A DNA stretch of 6,559 nt from Aurantimonas sp036252795 (GTDB lineage Bacteria; Pseudomonadota; Alphaproteobacteria; Rhizobiales; Rhizobiaceae): positions 1 through 6,559 of the forward strand of contig DASYHY010000116.1 in assembly GCA_036252795.1 (NCBI GenBank). Reading direction: 5' to 3'. The first letter of the stretch is position 1. Every line of letters starts with the position of its first letter. Positions 1 through 5,873 of this stretch are shown here, piece by piece. Position numbers and translations under genes: made by a program. The notes beneath the pieces were generated by a model. It was not told where the DNA came from. It saw nothing but the letters and a program-made list of their open reading frames with translations, and made no database searches.

Positions 1-794
1 AGCGCCACGTAGGCGAGGTCGTATTTCGACGCCTCGATCTCCTTGGCGTCCTCCTCGCTCTCGTCGCGCAGCGCCTTCACGTCGTCGTGGCGGAACAGCG
101 CGTTGCCGTCGAACGAGACCTTGGCGTCCAGCACCCGCAGATGCCCGTCGGTCATGACGATCAGCGGATTGATCTCCAGAAGGCTCATGTCCTTCTCGGT
201 GAACGCCTTGTAGAGGATCGGGAACAGCGCCTCGCCATCCTTCGCCGCGTCGCCCGAAAGCTGCAGCGCCTCGTTCAGCTTCGCGACGTCGGCGGCGGTG
301 ACGCCGGCCTCGGGATCGATCGCGACGTTGATGATCTTCTCCGGCGTCGCCTCGGCGACCGCCTCGATGTCCATGCCGCCCTCGGTCGAGACGACGAAGG
401 CGACTCGCCCGACCGCCCGATCGACGAGCAGCGACAAATAGAGCTCGCGGTCGATGTCCGCGCCGTCCTCGATATAGAGGCGGTTCACCTGCTTGCCGGC
501 ATCGCCGGTCTGCTTGGTGACCAGCGTGTTCCCGAGCATCTCGCGGACATTGGCGACGACTTCGTCCACCGACTTCGCCAGCCGTACGCCGCCTTTGGCG
601 TCCGGGCCGAGTTCCTTGAACTTGCCCTTGCCGCGGCCGCCGGCGTGGATCTGGCTCTTGACCACGTAGAGCGGGCCGGGCAGCTGCCTGGCGGCGGCTT
701 CGGCCTCCGACGCCTGGGTGATCGGAACGCCCGCGGCGACCGGCGCGCCGAAGCCCTTGAGCAGTTCCTTGGCCTGATATTCGTGGATGTTCAT
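1..794 (-). CDS. sucC: Succinyl-CoA synthetase (ADP-forming) beta subunit, N-terminal two thirds; cut by the window edge
   Basis: The beta subunit of succinate-CoA ligase works with SucD in the cytoplasmic TCA cycle, turning succinyl-CoA into succinate with formation of ATP or GTP. The visible part is 264 complete codons of a family normally near 395-400 residues. It opens with the hallmark MNIHEYQAKELL. The ATP-grasp fold follows, with the nucleotide-binding glycine-rich segment HAGGRGKGKF (residues 50-59) and the metal-binding LEINPL segment (206-211, with E207 and N209). The C-terminal CoA-ligase domain that meets SucD lies off the window. The ATG at 792-794 is supported by GGGAG at 801-805, 6 nt upstream. 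The gene lies 66 bp downstream of mdh on the same strand, but an intrinsic terminator sits in that gap. sucD is expected next, off the left edge. No frameshift or odd residue was seen. Identity is near certain. Confidence 0.97.
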   Translation of the reverse strand, partial: MNIHEYQAKELLKGFGAPVAAGVPITQASEAEAAARQLPGPLYVVKSQIHAGGRGKGKFKELGPDAKGGVRLAKSVDEVVANVREMLGNTLVTKQTGDAGKQVNRLYIEDGADIDRELYLSLLVDRAVGRVAFVVSTEGGMDIEAVAEATPEKIINVAIDPEAGVTAADVAKLNEALQLSGDAAKDGEALFPILYKAFTEKDMSLLEINPLIVMTDGHLRVLDAKVSFDGNALFRHDDVKALRDESEEDAKEIEASKYDLAYVA

Positions 795-827
795 GTCGGT
801 CTCCCGGCCTGTGGGCGGAGCATAAGG

Positions 828-854
828 AAAAGGGGCCGGGATCAGCCGGCCCCT
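828..854 (-). terminator. Intrinsic terminator between mdh and sucC
   Basis: On the minus strand a perfect 9-bp GC-rich stem, AGGGGCCGG (854-846) and CCGGCCCCT (839-831), encloses a 6-nt loop and runs directly into TTTTCCTT. It begins 6 nt after the mdh stop codon and ends 33 nt before the sucC start. This is the textbook Rho-independent shape in the right orientation. It should end or reduce transcription from mdh into sucC; how leaky it is cannot be read from sequence. The opposite strand has no U-tract, so the signal is one-directional. Confidence 0.85.
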
Positions 855-860
855 CGGGGA

Positions 861-1829
861 TTACTTCAGGTTGGGTGCGATGCCCTGGCAGGCTTCCATC
901 AGGCCCTTGACCGCGCCGACCGATTTCTCGAACTGCGCCTTCTCGTCGCCCTCGAGGTCGATCTCGATGATGCGCTCGACGCCGTCAGCGCCGATGACGC
1001 AGGGAACGCCCACATACATGTCGCGCTGGCCGTACTGACCGGAAAGGTTCGCCGCGCAGGGCAGGACCCGCTTCTTGTCCTTCAGGTAGCTCTCGGCCAT
1101 CTCGATCGCCGAGGCCGCCGGGGCGTAATAGGCCGAGCCGGTCTTCAGCAGACCGACGATCTCGGCGCCGCCGTCGCGCGTGCGCTGGACGATCTCCTCG
1201 AGCCGCTCCTTCGAGCACCAGCCCATCTTGACGAGGTCGGTGAGCGGGATGCCGGCGACGGTCGAGTAGCGCGCCAGCGGCACCATCGTGTCGCCGTGAC
1301 CGCCGAGCACGAAGGCGGTGACGTCCTCGACCGAGACCTTGAACTCGTCGGCGAGGAAGGTGCGGAAGCGGCCGGAATCGAGGACGCCGGCCATGCCGAC
1401 CACCTTCGCCTTGGGCAGGCCGGAGAATTTCTGCAGCGCCCAGACCATCGCGTCGAGCGGGTTGGTGATGCAGATCACGAAGGCGTCGGGCGCGTATTTG
1501 GCGATGCCTGCGCCGACCTGTTCCATGACCTTCAGGTTGATGCCGAGCAGGTCGTCGCGGCTCATGCCGGGCTTGCGCGGCACGCCGGCGGTGACGATGC
1601 ACACGTCAGCGCCCTCGATGCCGGCATAGTCGTTGACGCCGGAAAGATGCGCGTCGAAGCCCTCGACCGGGCCGGACTGGGCGATGTCGAGCGCCTTGCC
1701 CTGCGGCATCCCCTCGGCGATGTCGAACAGGACGATGTCGCCGAGTTCCTTCAGGCTCGCCAGATGGGCGAGCGTGCCGCCGATCATGCCGGAACCGATG
1801 AGTGCGATCTTGTTACGTGCCAACGCCAT
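861..1829 (-). CDS. mdh: NAD-dependent malate dehydrogenase (LDH-like type)
   Basis: Cytoplasmic enzyme that interconverts malate and oxaloacetate with NAD in the TCA cycle. The protein is 322 aa from the ATG at 1829, the family's usual length. Numbered from that ATG: the Rossmann loop is IGSGMIGG (11-18), D36 is placed to bind the NAD ribose, and the mobile-loop segment VPRKPGMSR (83-91) carries substrate-binding arginines R85 and R91. ITNPLD is at 122-127, D151 and R154 lie in LDSGRFR, and the catalytic histidine is H178 in GGHGD. This is the lactate-dehydrogenase-like MDH usual in alphaproteobacteria. Start choice is open: AGGAGG (1832-1837) lies only 2 nt from the ATG, but 8 nt from an in-frame TTG at 1821-1823, which would give the family-typical N-terminus MARNKIALIGSG (320 aa). 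An earlier ATG at 1895 only adds an Arg-rich tail outside the family pattern. sucC follows after a terminator, and zapE precedes it by 280 bp. Confidence 0.97.
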   Translation of the reverse strand: MALARNKIALIGSGMIGGTLAHLASLKELGDIVLFDIAEGMPQGKALDIAQSGPVEGFDAHLSGVNDYAGIEGADVCIVTAGVPRKPGMSRDDLLGINLKVMEQVGAGIAKYAPDAFVICITNPLDAMVWALQKFSGLPKAKVVGMAGVLDSGRFRTFLADEFKVSVEDVTAFVLGGHGDTMVPLARYSTVAGIPLTDLVKMGWCSKERLEEIVQRTRDGGAEIVGLLKTGSAYYAPAASAIEMAESYLKDKKRVLPCAANLSGQYGQRDMYVGVPCVIGADGVERIIEIDLEGDEKAQFEKSVGAVKGLMEACQGIAPNLK

Positions 1830-1831
1830 TC

Positions 1832-1837
1832 CCTCCT
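1832..1837 (-). promoter_or_regulatory. Ribosome binding site of mdh that bears on the start codon
   Basis: The minus strand reads AGGAGG, a perfect match to the anti-Shine-Dalgarno core. It is 2 nt from the ATG at 1829, which is too close for efficient initiation, and 8 nt from the TTG at 1823, which is optimal. The spacing therefore favours TTG and argues against the upstream ATG at 1895. Confidence 0.7.
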
Positions 1838-2109
1838 GAAGCGCGCGATGGTGGACGGCGCGCCATGACTCCCGACGGCGCACAGAACCCGCCATCCCGT
1901 GCCGGTCCAGCGCCGATGAGATCCGTCCAGGCGCTCGGGCGCATGAGAGGATGTCCGCAACGGTGCCGCCGTTGGGGTCGAGCCAATAGACCGGCTGGCG
2001 GTTTCATGCAACTGCCGAAAGCGGTGCCAGCAATTTCAAACGGTTGTAATACTCGGGACTTACGTAAGAGTAAATCGGAAGTGGCATTGCTTTCAATGCG
2101 ACAGGCCGA
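1838..2109. other. Intergenic region and probable long leader upstream of mdh
   Basis: This stretch of about 270 bp lies between the zapE stop and the mdh ribosome binding site. The half next to zapE (about 2030-2100) is clearly more AT-rich than its surroundings and holds the mdh promoter candidate. The rest (1838-2030) would be a leader of roughly 200 nt if that promoter is right. GCTGGC and GCCAGC arms enclose a long loop at about 1992-2030, but I could not match any known riboswitch class. In the mdh frame there is no stop between 2003 and mdh, but neither is there a usable start with a Shine-Dalgarno sequence. I see no convincing gene here. Confidence 0.5.
2046..2074 (-). promoter_or_regulatory. 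Candidate sigma-70 promoter for mdh with an internal palindrome
   Basis: On the minus strand TTTACT (2074-2069, four of six matches to TTGACA) is separated by 17 bp from TATTAC (2051-2046, four of six matches to TATAAT). The region is the most AT-rich part of the zapE-mdh gap. The spacer contains the perfect 10-bp palindrome CTTACGTAAG (2059-2068), placed where a regulator could block polymerase. A second weaker candidate, TTGAAA (2096-2091) with TTACTC (2073-2068), overlaps it. The assignment rests on pattern matching only. Confidence 0.35.
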
Positions 2110-3327
2110 TCATGCGGTTTGTCCGCCCGCCGTGCGGGGTGCCGACGCCTGCACCGGAGCGGCGGGTTTGGCGCTCGATCGCGCCAGATAATCGTCCGAG
2201 CGCATCTCGATCAGGCGCGATCCGGTACGATCGAACTCGAACGCCTCCGTGCCGCTGGCACCGCGATAGAGGCTTTCCGCCGGCGCGTCCGCCGACATGA
2301 CCAGGCGCCGACCGGAATCGTAGAGGGCGTCGACCAGCATGATGAAGCGTTTCGCCTCGTTGCGCTCGGCCTCGCCCATGACCGGCACGTCGTCGATCAT
2401 CACCGTGTGGAAGCGCCGGGCGATGGCGAGGTAGTCCTGCGCCCCGAGCGGCCGCCTGAGGAGGTCGTCGTAGGTGAAACGGGCCGCACCGTTGCCGGCT
2501 CGCGGCACCGGCACGGTCCGGCCCTTCACCGAGAGCGAGGCGGGCGCTTCGCGAGCGCCGCCCAGGAGCGCTTCCCAGGCCGCATCCATCCGTTCCGCGG
2601 CCTGCGGCCCGAGCGGCGTGACGTAGCAATCGTCGCGCCCGATCGTCGCCAGGCGGTAATCCTCCTCCCCCGAAAGCTCGGCGATGTCGGCATGGGCCTT
2701 CAGCATGGCGACGAAGGGCAGGAAGAGCGGACGGTTGAGCCCGTCCCGGTAGAGGTCGTCCGGGGCGACGTTGGAGGTCGCGACGAGAACGACGCCCGCC
2801 TCGAACAGCGCCTTGAACAGCCGCGACAGGATCATCGCATCGGCGATGTCGGTGACCGAGAACTCGTCGAAGCACAGGAGCTTCGCCTCCCGGGCGAGGG
2901 ACGCCGCCACCGGCGGGATCGGGTCGTCGCCCTTGGCGCGCCCGGCCTTCACCGCCTCGCGATGCGCGCCGATGCGGGCGTGCACGTCGCCCATGAAGTC
3001 GTGGAAATGCACCCGCCTTTTGGCTGCCACCGAGCTCTGGCGGAAGAACATGTCCATCAGCATGGTCTTGCCGCGGCCGACGTCGCCGTAGACGTACAGC
3101 CCCCGGATCGGCTCCGTCGGCCGGGACTTGCCGAACAGCCAGCCGAGCGCGCTCTGCTTGGAGGCCACCGTCGCGGCGGACAGCACCTGGTCGAGCCGGT
3201 CCAGCCGGTCGGCGATGCGGCGCTGCGCCGGATCGGCCTCGATCTCCTTTGCGGCGATCAGGCGTTCGAGAGCGGAGCGGACCGGCCCTCGGGCCGGGGC
3301 CCGCTCACGCGAGATGGGGCTCGCCAT
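2110..3327 (-). CDS. zapE: AFG1/ZapE-family AAA+ ATPase
   Basis: P-loop ATPase of the AFG1/LACE1/ZapE family. In E. coli ZapE associates with the Z ring and acts in cell division under stress; in mitochondria the relatives Afg1/LACE1 help quality control of inner-membrane respiratory proteins. The protein is 405 aa from the ATG at 3327. It has Walker A GDVGRGKT (81-88) after the family-typical RGLYVY, the HFHDFM segment (108-113), Walker B LLCFDEF (150-156, D154/E155) and the sensor-1-like VATSN (182-186). The conserved C-terminal segment is RFHTVMIDDVPVM (305-317), followed by KRFIMLVDALYD (326-337). The tail is a low-complexity Ala/Pro stretch. The ATG at 3327 has TGGAG ending 5 nt upstream; the earlier ATG at 3372 has no ribosome binding site and adds a Ser/Arg-rich extension, so it was rejected. 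The gene sits between the omp19-like gene and mdh. Which role it plays here cannot be decided from sequence. Confidence 0.93.
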   Translation of the reverse strand: MASPISRERAPARGPVRSALERLIAAKEIEADPAQRRIADRLDRLDQVLSAATVASKQSALGWLFGKSRPTEPIRGLYVYGDVGRGKTMLMDMFFRQSSVAAKRRVHFHDFMGDVHARIGAHREAVKAGRAKGDDPIPPVAASLAREAKLLCFDEFSVTDIADAMILSRLFKALFEAGVVLVATSNVAPDDLYRDGLNRPLFLPFVAMLKAHADIAELSGEEDYRLATIGRDDCYVTPLGPQAAERMDAAWEALLGGAREAPASLSVKGRTVPVPRAGNGAARFTYDDLLRRPLGAQDYLAIARRFHTVMIDDVPVMGEAERNEAKRFIMLVDALYDSGRRLVMSADAPAESLYRGASGTEAFEFDRTGSRLIEMRSDDYLARSSAKPAAPVQASAPRTAGGQTA

Positions 3328-3380
3328 CGAGACTCCAGAAGAACGAGAAGAGGAATGCCGCGCGGGTCGCATCGCGTGCG

Positions 3381-3449
3381 CCCGGTCCGGCGAAACCGGG
3401 GCGCCAGCCCATCGCTGGCACCAGGCCGGCCGCGTCCCGCGCGGCCGGC
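3381..3449. other. Three consecutive stem-loops between omp19 and zapE
   Basis: Three perfect inverted repeats lie end to end in the 132-bp gap. The first pairs GCCGGCCGCG (3425-3434) with CGCGGCCGGC (3440-3449), a 10-bp all-GC stem with a 5-nt loop. The second pairs GCCAGC (3403-3408) with GCTGGC (3414-3419), loop 5 nt. The third pairs CCCGGT (3381-3386) with ACCGGG (3395-3400), loop 8 nt. None is followed by a T-run on either strand, so they are not classical intrinsic terminators. They could stabilise the 3' end of the omp19 mRNA, slow polymerase, or reduce read-through into zapE. Confidence 0.6.
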
Positions 3450-3459
3450 TTCTGCCGCC

Positions 3460-4026
3460 TCAGCGGTAGAGGCTGATCTGCTGCCCGCTGGTCGTGGTGC
3501 CCTCGTAGCGCGAGCCGCCGGCCGAGTTGAGGTTGGCGACCGTCGTGCCGCCGGAATCCTTCAGCACGACCTGGCTGCCCGAGACGTCCCAGGCGGAGAC
3601 GTCCGCCACCGTTCCGGGACAGCCGCGCGAGGCGGCGCGGTAGCCGCCGGTCCACTGGGTCAGCGACAGGATGATCTGGCAGTTGCCGCCGGTGGTGGTG
3701 ACCCGATAGGCGCCGAGCACCTCGCCGCGGGTCAGCGGCTGGCCGCTGCCGAGCGAGGCGACCTGTGTGCCACCCGAGCCGTCCTGCGCGGCGGAGCCAA
3801 TGTCCGTGCCGGTCGTGTCGTTCATGCCCGGCGTGCTCGGCGGCGGCGGCGGGGGCGGAGGCGGCAACTGGTTGCTGGCCACCTGTCCGGTCGGCGCCGG
3901 CGTGAGCGGGCTCGGCGCGCTCGAAACGCTCTGACCGCCGCTGCTCATCGTCGGCATCGAGCGAGAGCACCCTGCCGCCACGAGGAGCGCGGCAAGCGCC
4001 ACTCCGGTCTTCATCCAACGCGTCAT
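3460..4026 (-). CDS. omp19: Omp19-like outer-membrane lipoprotein with an Inh (AprI) protease-inhibitor domain
   Basis: Predicted lipoprotein of 188 aa. The signal peptide is MTRWMKTGVALAALLVAAGC, with lipobox VAAGC and lipidation at C20. A Ser/Pro-rich linker carries a run of nine prolines (55-63) and the segment GTQVASL (86-92). The C-terminal Inh-like beta-barrel domain spans about 97-188, with C116 and C136 placed to form the disulfide typical of the family. The ending GYRAASRGCPG...AWDVSGSQVVLKDSGG...YEGTTTSGQQISLYR follows, from memory, Brucella Omp19 nearly position by position, including the linker prolines and GTQVASL. Omp19 is a surface-exposed lipoprotein reported to inhibit proteases, and AprI/Inh proteins inhibit serralysin metalloproteases. 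The target here is unknown. The ATG at 4026 has GGGGGA about 7 nt upstream; a start at M5 would have no ribosome binding site. It precedes zapE on the same strand. Confidence 0.88.
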   Translation of the reverse strand: MTRWMKTGVALAALLVAAGCSRSMPTMSSGGQSVSSAPSPLTPAPTGQVASNQLPPPPPPPPPSTPGMNDTTGTDIGSAAQDGSGGTQVASLGSGQPLTRGEVLGAYRVTTTGGNCQIILSLTQWTGGYRAASRGCPGTVADVSAWDVSGSQVVLKDSGGTTVANLNSAGGSRYEGTTTSGQQISLYR

Positions 4027-4094
4027 CGCACATTCCCCCGGGATATGTTCTGCATCTGGCCGGTTCGGGCCGCCTGCCCGATACCGTTCCCGGC

Positions 4095-4140
4095 CATAAA
4101 GCGGTCACCGGCCTCGTATCGCAAGGCTCAACTGTGCCAA
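4095..4140 (-). promoter_or_regulatory. Possible promoter region for the omp19-like gene
   Basis: The minus strand offers two weak sigma-70-like pairs: TTGGCA (4140-4135) with TACGAG (4118-4113), 16 bp apart, and TTGCGA (4124-4119) with TTTATG (4100-4095), 18 bp apart. They lie about 70-110 bp upstream of the lipoprotein ATG in the only sizeable gap before it. The -10 matches are poor (three of six), so this is a location guess rather than a firm call. Confidence 0.2.
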
Positions 4141-4179
4141 AATGCGACGCAACGGCGTGAATGTGGCCTCCAGTCCACG

Positions 4180-4218
4180 AAAAACCGGTCAGCGGCCTGA
4201 TCGAGCGGCGGCCGGCGC
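4180..4218 (-). terminator. Weak candidate terminator after the carbonic anhydrase gene
   Basis: About 27 nt beyond the carbonic anhydrase stop the minus strand has GC-rich, imperfectly self-complementary sequence (CGGCC and GGCCG arms around a 12-nt loop, roughly 4214-4193), followed after a few bases by TTTTT (4184-4180). The stem is short and set back from the T-run, so it would be a poor intrinsic terminator. It is listed because it has the only T5 run on the sense strand in this gap. Confidence 0.25.
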
Positions 4219-4244
4219 GCTTGACAGGCCGGCGTCATCCCGTC

Positions 4245-4895
4245 TCACGAATCGTCGAGCGGCCGCATGAAATCGCCCGTGTCGGGGTTCATCGCCCACA
4301 ATTCGCCGCGCGCGATGTCGACCCAGGCGCCGTGCAGCGACAGCTGGCCCTCGCTCTCCAGCGCGGCGATCGGCGGGAAGGTCCGTAGGTTAGCGATCGA
4401 GTAGCGGATGGCGATCCGCTCCAGCGCGGCGTGGCGCTCCAGATCCGTCATGTGGTCGTTCGATCCCACGGCGCGCGCCACCGGATCGAGCAGGCTCATC
4501 CACTTGCCGATGAAATCGCCCGGCGACAGCGGCTCGGCGGACGGCGACAGGGCGGCGTGGATGCCCCCGCAGCCGCCGTGACCGAGCACGACGATGTGCT
4601 GGACCTTCAGGGCGTGAATGGCGAATTCCAGCGCGGCAGAGGTCGCGTGGTACTCCCCGTCCGGCTCGTAGGGTGGCACCAGGTTGGCGACGTTCCGTAC
4701 CACGAAGATCTCGCCCGGCGCGGTGTCGAAGATGATCTCCGGCGCCGTGCGCGAGTCGCAGCAGGCGATGACCATCGTCGTCGGCTTCTGGCCGGATTCG
4801 GCCAGCTCGCGCAGGCGTTGCCGCTCCGAGGGCAGGCGCTTGGCGAGGAAGCTCTGGTAGCCGGTGAGAAGGTGCTCTGGAAGAAGCTTCGTCAT
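4245..4895 (-). CDS. Beta-class carbonic anhydrase
   Basis: Zinc enzyme interconverting carbon dioxide and bicarbonate, presumably cytoplasmic since no signal peptide is visible. Bicarbonate supports carboxylases and pH balance. The 216-aa protein has the full beta-CA active site: zinc ligands C45 in ACCDSR (44-49), H106 and C109 in GHGGCGG (105-111), and the D47/R49 catalytic dyad. Flanking family segments are APGEIFVVRNVANLVPPYE (59-77) and SAALEFAIHALKV (86-98). The length fits proteobacterial beta-CAs of about 200-220 aa. The ATG at 4895 gives the usual short N-terminus. It has no strong ribosome binding site (AAGAGG lies 14 nt away); a TTG at 4931 would add 12 residues but also lacks a site. 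The gene follows pdxY by 77 bp on the same strand, and a 7-bp-stem inverted repeat lies in that gap. Gene names vary (cynT, can, cah), so none is assigned. Confidence 0.95.
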   Translation of the reverse strand: MTKLLPEHLLTGYQSFLAKRLPSERQRLRELAESGQKPTTMVIACCDSRTAPEIIFDTAPGEIFVVRNVANLVPPYEPDGEYHATSAALEFAIHALKVQHIVVLGHGGCGGIHAALSPSAEPLSPGDFIGKWMSLLDPVARAVGSNDHMTDLERHAALERIAIRYSIANLRTFPPIAALESEGQLSLHGAWVDIARGELWAMNPDTGDFMRPLDDS

Positions 4896-4940
4896 GGCGG
4901 CAGCAGTAGCCTCTTGCTGCGGCGCGATCAATCGGGATCA

Positions 4941-4970
4941 GGCGCCCGATGGCACGGCGCGCGGGGCGCC
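4941..4970. other. Inverted repeat between pdxY and the carbonic anhydrase gene
   Basis: GGCGCCC (4941-4947) and GGGCGCC (4964-4970) form a perfect 7-bp stem around a 16-nt GC-rich loop, starting 2 nt beyond the pdxY stop on the minus strand. There is no T-run after it. It may be a weak pause or mRNA-end structure, or a chance event in very GC-rich sequence. Confidence 0.35.
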
Positions 4971-4972
4971 GT

Positions 4973-5866
4973 TCAGGCCCGCCGGTTGCCGCCCGGAAAG
5001 GCCAGGCGGCGCATGTGCACCATGGCCATCGGGTGGCGCAGGCTGTCGGCGTCGATCTCCACCGTCAGCTCGTCGGCGCCGCGCTTGCGCGTCCGCGCCA
5101 GGATCTCGAACACCGTCGCGGTGGTCGTCTGCAGCGCCTTCTCCGGGGGAAGGCCGCACAGGATGCGCGCGAGGAACACCGCCGATGTCAGGTCGCCGAG
5201 ACCGTGCGGAGCGTCCTCGATGGAGCGGTGCTCGGCCAGGAGCGCATTGAAGTCGTGGACCAGCAGGTTGCCGATGCCGCCGCGCAGCATCGCATAGGCG
5301 GAGGTGACCAGCAGCTTGTCCGGCCCGAGCGCATTGGCCGCCTCGGCGAGATGGGCGTTGTCGGCGAGTTCCAGCCCGCTCAGCAGTTCCAGCTCGAAGC
5401 GGTTCGGCGTCGCGATGTCGGCGAGCGGGATCAGCCGGTCGCGGATCGCCGCCAGCGTCGCCTGCGGCTGGTAGAGCCGGCCCTCGTCGCCGACGACGGG
5501 ATCGCAGAGATAGATCGCCTTCGGATTCGCACGCTTGACCGCCTCGACCAGGCGCGCCGCCGGCTCCACCTGCGCGCTGTCGCCGAAATACCCGGTGAGG
5601 ATCGCTCCCACCTCGCCGAGCCAGGGCGAGCCGGCGAGGTCGTCGACCAGAGCTGCGAAATCCGCCGGCGGCGGCACGATGCGGGTTCCCCTGCCGTGCC
5701 CGGCATGCCAGGGCAGCGTCACCGTCGGCACCGACCAGACCGGGAAGCCGAGCGATTCCAGCGCGAAGACGACGGCGCGGTTGCCCACCGTCCCGCGCGC
5801 CACGTGGCTGGAGATCGAGATCACGGCGGGCCGGTCGCACTGGTGCTGGGGCTCGGCTGTCGACAC
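4973..5866 (-). CDS. pdxY: Pyridoxal kinase PdxY
   Basis: Ribokinase-fold kinase that phosphorylates pyridoxal to pyridoxal 5'-phosphate in the cytoplasmic vitamin B6 salvage pathway. The 297-aa length is slightly above the usual 285-290 because of an N-terminal extension of about 14 residues. Visible family features are SISSHVARGTVGN (17-29), LTGYFGD (90-96), the CDPVVGDEGRLY segment (121-132), ATPNRFELELLSG (152-164), and the phosphate-binding GLGD (222-225) with the presumed catalytic base D225. The start is GTG at 5864-5866, 7 bp after the stop of the upstream small gene. GGGAA (5882-5878), inside the end of that gene, is the only Shine-Dalgarno-like sequence, at about 11 nt. An internal GTG near 5824 would give a start closer to the family consensus but has no site. 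PdxY rather than PdxK is chosen from overall resemblance; the two families are close. Confidence 0.93.
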   Translation of the reverse strand: MSTAEPQHQCDRPAVISISSHVARGTVGNRAVVFALESLGFPVWSVPTVTLPWHAGHGRGTRIVPPPADFAALVDDLAGSPWLGEVGAILTGYFGDSAQVEPAARLVEAVKRANPKAIYLCDPVVGDEGRLYQPQATLAAIRDRLIPLADIATPNRFELELLSGLELADNAHLAEAANALGPDKLLVTSAYAMLRGGIGNLLVHDFNALLAEHRSIEDAPHGLGDLTSAVFLARILCGLPPEKALQTTTATVFEILARTRKRGADELTVEIDADSLRHPMAMVHMRRLAFPGGNRRA

Positions 5867-5873
5867 GGCCGGG

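Noticed and set aside
87..1868. A 593-codon open frame on the plus strand opposite sucC and mdh
   Set aside because: It is antisense to two certain genes. Long stop-free antisense frames are expected in GC-rich coding DNA, and its translation is Arg/Asp/Ala/Leu-rich with no recognisable domain.
1802..2191. Possible short genes on either strand in the zapE-mdh gap
   Set aside because: The frames overlap each other and the ends of real genes. They lack Shine-Dalgarno sequences and encode Arg/Pro/Cys-rich strings without protein-like pattern.
3328..3372. An upstream ATG for zapE at 3372
   Set aside because: It has no ribosome binding site and adds a Ser/Arg-rich extension, whereas the ATG at 3327 has GGAG at 5 nt.
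4117..4140. A sigma-54-like promoter (TGGCAC followed by TTGC) upstream of the omp19-like gene
   Set aside because: The GG and GC elements are 14 bp apart on the minus strand instead of the required 10, so the spacing rules it out.
2119..4200. A 693-codon open frame on the plus strand opposite zapE and the omp19-like gene
   Set aside because: It spans two real genes and the gap between them, has a low-complexity Arg/Ala/Gly composition and no domain. It is best explained as a GC-driven shadow despite its length.
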